Shown one piece after another: positions 1 to 5,158 of a stretch of 6,450 bases of DNA. The notes below the pieces were generated by a model. That model did not search any database and had not been told where the DNA came from. It saw only the letters and a list, made by a program, of their open reading frames with translations. Source of the stretch: Candidatus Altarchaeota archaeon (GTDB lineage: Archaea; Altiarchaeota; Altiarchaeia; IMC4; SCGC-AAA252-I15); the NCBI GenBank assembly GCA_026394745.1, contig JAPKXP010000049.1, forward strand, positions 1-6,450. The letters are read 5' to 3'. Within the stretch, counting starts at the first letter, position 1. Every line of letters starts with the position of its first letter. A program made the translations under genes and the position numbers.

Positions 1-344
1 TCCAGCGTCTTCACGTTAAAGTCCTTTAAACCAAGCTGCTCAGGCGTCTTGTTGGTGTTGACTATGACCATGCCGCCCTTCTTGAGGCCGTCCATGATGT
101 TGACGGCGCCAAACAGGGTGGAGTCCAAGACGACGATGTAGTCGGGCTCGTAGACCGCGCTCTTCCGTCTTATGAACGAATCAGAAATCCTCGTGAACGC
201 CTCCACCGGAGCTCCACGCCTCTCAACGCCGAATCGCGGGAAAGCCTGCGTGTACTTCCCGTCTTTAAAGCAGGCTACCGAAAGAATCATAGCGGCAGTC
301 ACCGCCCCTTGGCCACCCCGGCCGTGGAAACGAACTTCCTTCAA
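1..344 (-). CDS. porG: Pyruvate (2-oxoacid):ferredoxin oxidoreductase, gamma subunit, N-terminal part
   Basis: This is the catalytic gamma subunit of the cytoplasmic enzyme that oxidatively decarboxylates pyruvate (or a related 2-oxoacid) to acyl-CoA and reduces ferredoxin. The 114 codons present carry the family N-terminus: FHGRGGQGAVTAA at residues 7-18, QAFPRFGVERRGAPVEAFTR at about 33-52, then YEPDYIVVLD and KKGGMVIVNTN. The gene runs off the left edge, so its C-terminus and any por neighbours are outside the window. The start is read as TTG at 344-342: an in-frame TGA at 371-369 leaves no ATG or GTG, and this TTG fits the family's usual beginning. No Shine-Dalgarno is visible, and a TATA-like box at 371-379 is placed for a leaderless transcript. 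The gene is divergent from rpl35ae, with 102 bp between start codons. The family is secure. Specificity for pyruvate over another 2-oxoacid is inferred from overall resemblance. Confidence 0.93.
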   Translation of the reverse strand, partial: MKEVRFHGRGGQGAVTAAMILSVACFKDGKYTQAFPRFGVERRGAPVEAFTRISDSFIRRKSAVYEPDYIVVLDSTLFGAVNIMDGLKKGGMVIVNTNKTPEQLGLKDFNVKTL

Positions 345-370
345 TTTAGGTGAATCTATTAAGACTTCTC

Positions 371-379
371 ATATAAAAA
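371..379 (-). promoter_or_regulatory. TATA box for porG
   Basis: The minus strand reads TTTTTATAT, centred about 31 nt upstream of the TTG start, so a TSS would fall at or a few bases before the start codon. A second AT-rich block, GTTTAAATAT (410-401, minus), lies further upstream and could be an alternative box. The call rests on composition and spacing only. Confidence 0.55.
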
Positions 380-416
380 CTTTTAATAGCCGCCGACACA
401 ATATTTAAACTCGAAA

Positions 417-426
417 CTTTTATATA
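417..426 (+). promoter_or_regulatory. TATA box for rpl35ae
   Basis: CTTTTATATA is centred about 25-26 nt upstream of the ATG at 447 and is preceded by a purine-rich CGAAA (412-416) in the BRE position. With the usual archaeal TATA-to-TSS distance, transcription would start at the ATG, giving a leaderless mRNA. This matches the absence of a Shine-Dalgarno in the short A/C-rich stretch before the start. Confidence 0.75.
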
Positions 427-446
427 CTCCACCACAATAAAGCAAA

Positions 447-704
447 ATGGAAGCCACAATAGTAAACTACAAATCAGGCAAGAGGACTCAAGACACCAAA
501 AGGATGGTGCTCCAGCCTAAAGACAGCAAAACCAAGGAGGACGCTGAAAAATTCGTAGGTAAGAAAGTAGAGTGGACGACACCCTCAGGAAAAAAGCTTT
601 CAGGCGAGATAAGGAAAGCCCACGGAATCAACGGCGCGGTCATAGCAGCCTTCCAGGCAGGCCTACCCGGACAGGCATTAGGGACCAAAGTCCAAATCCT
701 CTAG
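447..704 (+). CDS. rpl35ae: Large-subunit ribosomal protein eL33 (L35Ae)
   Basis: This is a small beta-barrel protein of the 50S subunit, found in archaea and eukaryotes. The 85-residue product matches the usual family length. It carries the hallmark stretch: VEWTTPSGKKLSGEIRKAHG (about 42-61), followed by NGAVIAAFQAGLPGQALGTKVQI at the C-terminus. The HG-x2-G-x-V and LPGQALG positions are the most recognisable. The N-terminal MEATIVNYKSGKRTQ corresponds to the first barrel strand. The gene stands alone on this strand, divergent from porG, with its own strong TATA box and a T-rich stop region just downstream. The start at 447 is fixed by the promoter spacing and by homology length. Identification is secure. 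Confidence 0.96.
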   Translation: MEATIVNYKSGKRTQDTKRMVLQPKDSKTKEDAEKFVGKKVEWTTPSGKKLSGEIRKAHGINGAVIAAFQAGLPGQALGTKVQIL

Positions 705-708
705 AAGA

Positions 709-722
709 ACCTTTTTCCTTTT
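709..722 (+). terminator. Oligo(T) terminator after rpl35ae
   Basis: Two T tracts (TTTTT at 712-716 and TTTT at 719-722) begin 8 bp after the rpl35ae stop codon. There is no obvious stem before them. Archaeal RNA polymerase commonly terminates on such T runs, so this is the likely 3' end of the transcript. Confidence 0.6.
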
Positions 723-852
723 ACAAATCTTTAATTAAGAATATCATATCTATTACGCACGCCGCTGCTATCGCGAGATATACATCTCGCTAGCAGCACC
801 TTCGCTTACGCGAAGCTGCTGTAGGCGCAAGCCGAATGGCTTGCTATGTCGA

Positions 853-890
853 ATTGCAAAGCAATTCGATATATGCGATTGCAAAGCAAT
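853..890. repeat. Twin AAA-loop palindromes with an identical 13-nt core
   Basis: ATTGCAAAGCAAT occurs at 853-865 and again at 878-890, exactly 25 bp apart. Each copy is the centre of a longer inverted repeat whose outer arms differ (TCGA outside the first, GCG outside the second). The palindrome at 905-916 contains ATTGCAAT, the same arms without the AAA loop. Identical cores with compensated but different outer arms suggest duplication of a palindromic unit with pairing kept. Confidence 0.8.
869..874 (+). promoter_or_regulatory. Possible TATA box for tRNA-Phe
   Basis: ATATAT lies in the joint between hairpins D and E, about 43 nt before the first tRNA base, which would give a leader of roughly 17 nt. 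CCTATAA at 893-899 is a rival but sits only about 19 nt upstream of the tRNA. Neither is convincing on its own. Confidence 0.3.
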
Positions 891-914
891 CGCCTATAAC
901 CGCAGCATTGCAAT

Positions 915-1028
915 GCCGCTGTAGCGCAGCCTAGGAGCGCACTCGGCTGAAGCGCACAAAAACGCAAGCGTCTTGCGTTCCAAAGCGCGGAAACCGAGGT
1001 GTCGAGGGTTCAAATCCCTCCGGCGGCA
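915..1028 (+). tRNA. trnF: tRNA-Phe (GAA), with a 40-nt intron
   Basis: The spliced cloverleaf is complete. Acceptor 915-921 (GCCGCTG) pairs with 1021-1027 (CGGCGGC), including one U-G pair, and the discriminator is A1028. The D stem is GCGC 924-927/937-940 with GG in the loop. The anticodon stem is CTCGG 942-946 with CCGAG 994-998. The mature loop is CTGAAGA, giving anticodon GAA at 949-951. The variable loop is five nt (999-1003). The T stem is GAGGG 1004-1008 with CCCTC 1016-1020, loop TTCAAAT. The CTGAAGA loop and GCCGC...GCGGCA ends are typical of archaeal tRNA-Phe. CCA is not encoded. Exons are 915-952 and 993-1028. Confidence 0.95.
953..992 (+). other. tRNA-Phe intron (between positions 37 and 38)
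   Basis: Removing these 40 nt leaves a normal seven-base anticodon loop. The flanks fit a bulge-helix-bulge for the archaeal tRNA-splicing endonuclease: 3' bulge AA|A (991-993), central helix 947-950 with 987-990 (C-G, U-G, G-C and an A-G mismatch), 5' bulge AG|C (951-953), and an inner helix starting 954-955/985-986. The middle of the intron is a perfect 8-bp hairpin, AACGCAAG (961-968) with CTTGCGTT (972-979), loop CGT. The central helix is therefore slightly relaxed, which matters for which endonuclease class can cut it. Confidence 0.88.
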
Positions 1029-1030
1029 AA

Positions 1031-1058
1031 CCTTTCTTCTTTCTTTAACAAAGAAAGA
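1031..1058. terminator. T-rich inverted repeat between convergent tRNA-Phe and membrane gene
   Basis: TCTTTCTTT (1038-1046) pairs with AAAGAAAGA (1050-1058) across an AAC loop, and the plus strand is pyrimidine-rich from 1031. It lies 2 nt after tRNA-Phe and 6 nt beyond the stop codon of the convergent gene. It could end transcription from both sides: the plus strand offers T runs after the tRNA, and the minus strand a stem with CTTTCTTT. The sequence resembles the palindromes at 5159-5192 and 5304-5333. Confidence 0.5.
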
Positions 1059-1064
1059 GATGCG

Positions 1065-1616
1065 TTAGGGTTTTGTATTCTTTGTTTTGACTTCTTCGAC
1101 GAGCTTGCGTACTTCTTCGTAATACTCTTTTTTTCGTATTCGTGGCATGCTCTCGTTTAGGACTTTACCCTCACTTGTGTAGTAGATGATAAATTCGGAG
1201 CCGTCTCCCAGTCCTCCGAATCCCATAGTCTTGGTTTCGGGGAAGAGTTTTTTCTTCATGTGGGTGCTTAGTACTACTGAAACAACGTCCTTGAAGGGTA
1301 TTCTGATTTCGGTATGCCATGGAAGGAATATGCGAAACCTATAGTGGGCTACGGATTCGTCAGTGAATATAACTTTCTGGTCGAATGCAAAGAGGAATAC
1401 CCAGAAAATAAGCCAACCGCCGATAATGATGGGCAGGGATATGAAGGGGAATATGATGCAGGCGAAGCCGAGCCTGGAGTCGGCGTCCTTGGGTGGCAGA
1501 GGTATGAATGGGAGATACAGGCCTAATAGTGCGGTACCCAAGCCTATTAAGGCCAAAATGAGGTATACCCACACGTAATCCTTCCAGAAACTAAGTCGAT
1601 ACACGCGCCCGCTCAC
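1065..1616 (-). CDS. Two-TM membrane protein with a PH-like cytoplasmic domain (uncharacterised)
   Basis: I do not recognise a named family for this 183-residue protein. Two hydrophobic segments are clear (about residues 14-40 and 49-78), joined by a short polar turn (PPKDADSR). The rest is soluble and beta-rich, with the spacing of a bacterial PH-like/DUF304-type fold: KVIFTDESVAHYRF (81-94), PWHTEIRIPFKDVVSVV (99-115), EFIIYYTSEGKV (141-152), then a charged C-terminal helix (KKEYYEEVRKLVEEVKTK). There is no signal peptide cleavage motif. ATG 1616 is chosen because a TATA-like CTTAAATTT (1646-1638, minus) is centred about 26 nt upstream, the leaderless pattern seen elsewhere here. The gene is divergent from another TM plus PH-like gene at 1742. 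A role in membrane surface or envelope processes would be a guess. Confidence 0.8.
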   Translation of the reverse strand: MSGRVYRLSFWKDYVWVYLILALIGLGTALLGLYLPFIPLPPKDADSRLGFACIIFPFISLPIIIGGWLIFWVFLFAFDQKVIFTDESVAHYRFRIFLPWHTEIRIPFKDVVSVVLSTHMKKKLFPETKTMGFGGLGDGSEFIIYYTSEGKVLNESMPRIRKKEYYEEVRKLVEEVKTKNTKP

Positions 1617-1637
1617 ACGCTAAAATTGAACAAACAA

Positions 1638-1646
1638 AAATTTAAG
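1638..1646 (-). promoter_or_regulatory. TATA box for the 1065-1616 gene
   Basis: The minus strand reads CTTAAATTT, centred about 26 nt from the ATG at 1616, which suits a leaderless transcript. No Shine-Dalgarno precedes the start. Confidence 0.5.
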
Positions 1647-1711
1647 CTAAAAGGCAAAGCAGTTGACGTAACATCCTGGGGTTGGATACGCAAGACATTG
1701 ATTGTCCGGCT

Positions 1712-1720
1712 CTTTTATTT
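1712..1720 (+). promoter_or_regulatory. TATA box for the PH-domain gene
   Basis: CTTTTATTT is centred about 25-26 nt upstream of ATG 1742. It lies inside the longer open frame that begins at 1682, so it decides the start in favour of 1742. Confidence 0.6.
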
Positions 1721-1741
1721 GTTCCCTGTGATTATTATTTT

Positions 1742-2146
1742 ATGGCTGAGGAGTTGGTTTGGAAGGGTGGTTTGAGTCCTTTGAGTTTGGTTTGGTATTG
1801 GGTTATCGGGGTTTTCACCATCTGGATTCTTGGCTTGGGTCTGATTATCATATTGCTTGGTGTTATTAGGATGTATACTTGGCGTTATGAGGTTACTTCA
1901 GAGCGGATTAGGATTTCACATGGTTTTATCTCTAGGACTACGAGGGAGGCTGACTTGGAGAAGATTCAGGATATCCTGGTTAAGCAGGGTCTTTGGGGTA
2001 GGCTTCTGAATTATGGGGACATTTGCTTTAATACGGCTGGCACCACGAGTTATGAGATCGTTTTCACTGACGTCAGCGACCCTGATGGTTTGAAGGAGAA
2101 GTTTTGGGCGGCCCTGAACAAGAGGAAGAAGCCTTCTTCTGTTTGA
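1742..2146 (+). CDS. Membrane-anchored PH-like domain protein (DUF304/bPH_2, YdbS/YdbT-like)
   Basis: The 134-residue protein has a long hydrophobic stretch at about 14-43, possibly a two-pass hairpin, followed by a bacterial-type PH domain. The family signature is easily seen: WRYEVTSERIRISHGFISRTTREADLEKIQDILVKQGLWGRLLNYGDI at about 47-94, then NTAGTTSYEIVF at 97-108. Such proteins sit at the cytoplasmic face of the membrane, but their molecular role is poorly known. The frame is open back to an ATG at 1682. I choose 1742 because it is placed for a leaderless mRNA from the TATA box at 1712-1720, and because the extra 20 residues (rich in C, D and P) do not look like part of the family. The 3' end runs 74 bp into the convergent flavoprotein gene. 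The divergent neighbour at 1065-1616 has a similar architecture, so the two may act together. Confidence 0.87.
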   Translation: MAEELVWKGGLSPLSLVWYWVIGVFTIWILGLGLIIILLGVIRMYTWRYEVTSERIRISHGFISRTTREADLEKIQDILVKQGLWGRLLNYGDICFNTAGTTSYEIVFTDVSDPDGLKEKFWAALNKRKKPSSV

Positions 2147-2708
2147 GCGTCTCGATTATCCTTTGCGCGGTGTTGTCTACGGTCTTGAGTCCTATTTCGT
2201 CGTTCAATACGTCGCCTGGGTTTCTTGAATTGCAGATTCCTCCGAAGTGGGCTGTGGTCTTGTCTCCGACGACGGTCATTTCTTGTATCAGCATCCAGCG
2301 GTGTATGTCTGATATGACGTATTCTTGCCCGCCGTTCCTGCTTCCCCCGGTCGCAAGAGCTGCCCCGATTTTAGCCGACAGTTTCATCCCGTTGCGCCTT
2401 AGCGGCAGCGTCCTGTCGAAAAGCGAGCGCAGCCTCCCTGATATTCCTCCGAAGTATGTGGGGCTTCCGATTACTATCGCGTCGGCTTTTTCCATCGCTG
2501 TTAGGATGCTCCAGACGTCGTCTTTTATGCTGCAGCCGTAGTTCGTCTTGCAGTAGTCGCAGTTCGTGCAGTATCCGATTTTCCTGTCTGCGAGAGTGAT
2601 CAATTCAGTTTCGAGTCCGGCCTTCTTGCAGGCCTCGAGAACTCGTTCGACCATAATCCTGGTGTTCGCGTCCCTGCGGTGCGAGCCGCTTACTCCGACG
2701 ACTCTCAT
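2073..2708 (-). CDS. Iron-sulfur flavoprotein (Isf-type, NADPH-dependent FMN reductase/flavodoxin fold)
   Basis: This is a predicted soluble electron-transfer protein that binds FMN and a [4Fe-4S] cluster. At the N-terminus, MRVVGVSGSHRRDANT (1-16) is the FMN phosphate loop. The compact cysteine motif C47-x2-C50-x2-C53-x5-C59 is the one that holds the cluster in archaeal Isf proteins. SPTYFGGISGRLRSLFDR (82-99) is the flavin-site strand and helix of the family, and TGGSRNGGQE near the middle is the second flavin loop. The 211-residue length is normal except for a polar tail after IIETLKQKK (KASSSCSGPPKTSPSNHQGR). That tail is encoded antisense to the PH gene and looks like read-through into it. 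The ATG overlaps the upstream stop as ATGA, with GGAGG at 2710-2714 only one base away, so translational coupling is likely. Partners and substrate are unknown. Confidence 0.9.
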   Translation of the reverse strand: MRVVGVSGSHRRDANTRIMVERVLEACKKAGLETELITLADRKIGYCTNCDYCKTNYGCSIKDDVWSILTAMEKADAIVIGSPTYFGGISGRLRSLFDRTLPLRRNGMKLSAKIGAALATGGSRNGGQEYVISDIHRWMLIQEMTVVGDKTTAHFGGICNSRNPGDVLNDEIGLKTVDNTAQRIIETLKQKKASSSCSGPPKTSPSNHQGR

Positions 2709-3592
2709 TCCTCCCTACCGCCGGACGCCTTGAACGGCATGCTTCTTATGAGCTTGTTCATCTTCTCCTCGTCGACTACGACGTCGCTGCCTATCTTCAT
2801 CTCTATTTCCTTCGTCACTGTGCCGACGTCGACTACAGGACACTTGTTTTTCGCAGCGATTTCCACGACCTGCTGCACGTCCTTCTTCGGCACGCTTATC
2901 AGGTAAGTCCCCATGTACCTTGAGACTTCGGGGTAGGGTATGCCTGTTATCTGGATTCCCTTTCTGCTTTTCACCATTATCTCGCTGAGGTTCCCGAACC
3001 ATCCTCCGCGCGAGCAGTCTTTGCTTGCGTTCACCCTGACCTTCTTTTCCAGAATCTCCATGAACGTGTTGAATTTCGTCTTAGCGCGGTAGACTCTCTC
3101 GCCTATCGTGCCTTCCACAATCTCGCCGAGCATGAGTATCTTGTCGCCTGTCTTCGCTCCTGCGTCCGGAATGGGCTTGTCGATGATCTCTCCGACAACG
3201 GTGAACGAGACGCAGGGCAGTAGCTCGTTCTCCATCTGCGTGTTTCCTCCGACCATGGGCACGTTCAAGCCTAAGCTCTGTTTCTTGATGTCTTCGCTGA
3301 CTTCAGCAGCCTCCTTTATCGAGTCTACTTGCATCGAGTTTAGAGCGAACAAGGGTATTCCCCCCATTACGACTATGTCGGAGCACGTGTGTATCAGGCC
3401 GGTCTTACGCCCTATCTTCAATGGGTACGGCCCTTCCATGTTCACGACCAGCTTCCCGACCACGACTGCGTCGTCGCCCTGTTTTATGCCATAAGAAAGG
3501 TTTTCCACCCTCTCGTCCATGTGCCAGAAGACCTTCCTTATGGGGTTGGTCTCAAGCATGTGTTCTATGCACCGTTCGATGTCATATTTCAT
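2705..3592 (-). CDS. AIR synthase-related (PurM/ThiL/SelD/HypE superfamily) ATP-dependent protein
   Basis: The 295-residue product has the two-domain PurM architecture. In the N-terminal ATP/Mg part: GDDAVVV (39-45), HTCSDIVVMGGIPLFALNSM (68-87) and VGGNT (114-118), the place where ThiL has GGDT and SelD has GGHT. The C-terminal part has KDCSRGGWFGNLSEIM (191-206), equivalent to the D-x-S-x-GG-L motif. There is no N-terminal catalytic Cys/Sec loop as in SelD and no HypE C-terminal cysteine, so selenide kinase or hydrogenase maturation are not supported. It lacks enough resemblance to call PurM or ThiL. Superfamily members use ATP to phosphorylate or dehydrate small molecules, and the substrate here is unknown. 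The start lies 11 bp inside the upstream gene, with GAGG at 3600-3603 (7 nt before the ATG). The end overlaps the flavoprotein start by 4 bp. It is the middle gene of a tight three-gene operon. Confidence 0.85.
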   Translation of the reverse strand: MKYDIERCIEHMLETNPIRKVFWHMDERVENLSYGIKQGDDAVVVGKLVVNMEGPYPLKIGRKTGLIHTCSDIVVMGGIPLFALNSMQVDSIKEAAEVSEDIKKQSLGLNVPMVGGNTQMENELLPCVSFTVVGEIIDKPIPDAGAKTGDKILMLGEIVEGTIGERVYRAKTKFNTFMEILEKKVRVNASKDCSRGGWFGNLSEIMVKSRKGIQITGIPYPEVSRYMGTYLISVPKKDVQQVVEIAAKNKCPVVDVGTVTKEIEMKIGSDVVVDEEKMNKLIRSMPFKASGGREE

Positions 3593-5033
3593 ATAGTTTC
3601 CTCATCATGTCGAAAGTCAATTCGTCGAGCCTTGACTTGTCGTCGGTAAGTATTATGCCTTCGTCGGACTTAAATTCCTCTATGTTGGACAGGGTGTTCT
3701 TCACGACATCGTCGAGCCTGGGGTCGTGCGCCGTCAGGGACTCGTTTATGTCGGCAATCGTCTTCCATTTTTTGAATGCAAGGACCAGCCGGTTCTGGTT
3801 TATCTTCACGACGTAGACTGACGGGAACACCTGCTTCATCGTGTAGGCTACCGCGTCCGAAACCCGCTCGTCGTCCTTGACCGCCAGCACGTTCATCGTA
3901 AGGACTCCGTCGTCTGTCATGTGGTCGCTAGCCTCCTGGAAGAACTCTTTCGTCGCCATGTGGAACGGCACGTCGAATCCACCGCTGAACGTGTCCACGT
4001 TGATTACGTCGTACGTACCTGATTTCCTGAGGAACATCCTGCCGTCCGCTGCGTGAATCCTTATCTCATCGTTTTCCGTGAAGTTGAAGTACTCCCGTCC
4101 TATCTCGATGACTTTAGGGTCGATTTCAACCGCGTCTATGGTCGCGTTGTAGAAGAACGAGAGTTGTTTCGGCGAGTCTCCGACCGAAGCTCCAAGCCAA
4201 AGTATCCTGTCCGTCCTTGTCAGCAGCGGGCCCAGATTCACGTAGTCGAGGTATTCTCCGTCAAGCACGCCATCCTTCATCATCTTGGATTGCGTCGCAT
4301 AGTCGTAGTTCAGCTTCAGCGTCCTGTAGTCCGGGAAGTCCAGGACTTTTATTATGTTGTACTCCGACTCAGTCTTGTAGATGACGTTCTTCTCGATTGG
4401 CTGGGGGTAGGCCAGCAGCGGAATCAGCACTAGGAGAACAAGCGAATTCTTTCTGACGGCAAGTCCTGAAAGCGCAGTCAGCATTATTGTCAGGCCCGTG
4501 ACTGCCAGGGTCATCTTGGTTCCTGCAAGAGGTATCAGGAGGAATGCACCTGCGAAAGTCCCTAATATGCTGCCTGCAGTGGATACGGCATATACCGTTC
4601 CAGCCGAGATTCCAAGCTCTGACATGCCTTCTGTGCTGTATTTTATCACCATCGGAGACGTCATCGCAAGTATCGTCATCGGGAGCGTGAACAATATGAG
4701 GGTGGCGGCTATCGGGCCGTAAATCAGTCCGCCTGCCAGGCAGAGCCTGACCACGTAGTCTCCTACCGCGTATATGAAGAAGACGAGGACTGAGGCGAAA
4801 ATAAGGTTCTTGTATAAGACTCCCATCCCTCTAGAGCGGTCTGCAGTCCAGCCGCCGAGGTAGTATCCTGCAGCAAGAGCGACCATTATAACTCCTATCA
4901 AGGAACCCCAAACGTAGATGCTCCCGCCGAAGGAAGGCGCAAGAACTCGCGAGGCTGCAAGCTCAAGGACCATTATGCAGGCGCCGGTGGTGAATGCTGT
5001 TGAAAGCAGGAAAAAATTGTTTTTATTCAACAT
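3582..5033 (-). CDS. Membrane-fused spermidine-synthase-like protein (aminopropyltransferase/methyltransferase fold)
   Basis: The 483-residue protein has about seven TM helices in residues 8-210, including ELAASRVLAPSFGGSIYVWG (24-43) and GYYLGGWTADRSRG (56-69), the usual start of fused MFS/spermidine synthase proteins. A soluble SAM-fold domain follows: ESEYNIIKV (222-230), LWLGASVGD (279-287) in the nucleotide loop, VEIDPKVIEIGREYF (302-316) with the acidic ribose-binding residue, AADGR (328-332), and YDVINVDTFSGGFDVPFHMATKEFF (341-365), where an Asp sits at the catalytic position. ILTDDKSRLDELT (461-473) is the common C-terminal motif. The loop LGASVGDSP departs from the GGGDG of true spermidine synthases, so the transferred group is uncertain (aminopropyl, methyl or other). 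First gene of a three-gene operon. ATG 5033 fits the family start. Promoter evidence is weak. Confidence 0.9.
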   Translation of the reverse strand: MLNKNNFFLLSTAFTTGACIMVLELAASRVLAPSFGGSIYVWGSLIGVIMVALAAGYYLGGWTADRSRGMGVLYKNLIFASVLVFFIYAVGDYVVRLCLAGGLIYGPIAATLILFTLPMTILAMTSPMVIKYSTEGMSELGISAGTVYAVSTAGSILGTFAGAFLLIPLAGTKMTLAVTGLTIMLTALSGLAVRKNSLVLLVLIPLLAYPQPIEKNVIYKTESEYNIIKVLDFPDYRTLKLNYDYATQSKMMKDGVLDGEYLDYVNLGPLLTRTDRILWLGASVGDSPKQLSFFYNATIDAVEIDPKVIEIGREYFNFTENDEIRIHAADGRMFLRKSGTYDVINVDTFSGGFDVPFHMATKEFFQEASDHMTDDGVLTMNVLAVKDDERVSDAVAYTMKQVFPSVYVVKINQNRLVLAFKKWKTIADINESLTAHDPRLDDVVKNTLSNIEEFKSDEGIILTDDKSRLDELTFDMMRKLYEI

Positions 5034-5078
5034 CTTTTGCCTTCAGTTTGACTAAAGTTTGCTTCAGAGGTTGTCCGC

Positions 5079-5097
5079 CAACCTTTAATAAAGGTTG
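5079..5097. repeat. Palindrome 1: CAACCTTT / AAAGGTTG
   Basis: A perfect 8-bp inverted repeat (5079-5086 with 5090-5097) with loop AAT. The terminal CAAC/GTTG is shared with the two longer palindromes further right, but here the stem is short and has no G-G mismatch. Confidence 0.85.
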
Positions 5098-5104
5098 ACC
5101 AAAT

Positions 5105-5133
5105 GTGCCACATTCGCTTTCGCTCAGTGGCAC
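5105..5133. repeat. Hairpin GTGCCAC / GTGGCAC
   Basis: A 7-bp stem (5105-5111 with 5127-5133) around a 15-nt loop containing TTCGCTTTCGC. It differs from its CAAC/GTTG neighbours. It could be an operator for a dimeric regulator or part of a terminator, and nothing in the sequence decides. Confidence 0.55.
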
Positions 5134-5158
5134 TTAACCCCGTTAGTTTTCTTTTCGT

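Larger units (their letters stand above)
764..916. repeat. Chain of six hairpins spaced about 26 nt apart
   Basis: Nearly every base of this non-coding stretch sits in an inverted repeat. (A) 764-770/791-797 plus 773-779/784-790: 7+7 bp with a 2-nt bulge and loop ATAC. (B) 800-805/810-815: 6 bp, loop TTAC. (C) 827-833/838-844: 7 bp, loop GAAT. (D) 849-857/861-869: 9 bp, loop AAA, extendable to 845/873 with one G-T pair. (E) 875-882/886-893: 8 bp, loop AAA. (F) 905-916: perfect 12-nt palindrome GCATTGCAATGC. Their centres (781.5, 807.5, 835.5, 859, 884, 910.5) are 23.5 to 28 nt apart. F enters the first two bases of tRNA-Phe. I recognise no named RNA or element. It may be a structured RNA, a palindromic element array or a protein-binding array. 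Confidence 0.85.

Noticed and set aside
172..408. 78-residue open frame on the plus strand
   Set aside because: It is antisense to porG, whose conserved motifs are unambiguous, and it runs through both promoters.
761..845. A second tRNA upstream of tRNA-Phe
   Set aside because: There is no T-loop TTC motif, no acceptor pairing and no anticodon arm of the right size, only local hairpins.
764..916. CRISPR array
   Set aside because: Spacing is regular, but the units are different self-palindromes, not a constant repeat separated by unique spacers, and no cas gene is present.
915..1028. tRNA-Phe as an integration (att) site for a mobile element
   Set aside because: No integrase gene and no second copy of the tRNA 3' end was seen in the window.
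1682..1741. Upstream ATG extending the PH gene by 20 residues
   Set aside because: A TATA box lies inside this stretch with correct spacing for ATG 1742, and the extra residues do not fit the family.
2104..3816. Several plus-strand open frames of 75-145 residues
   Set aside because: All lie opposite conserved motifs of the flavoprotein, PurM-like or spermidine-synthase-like genes and show no family features.
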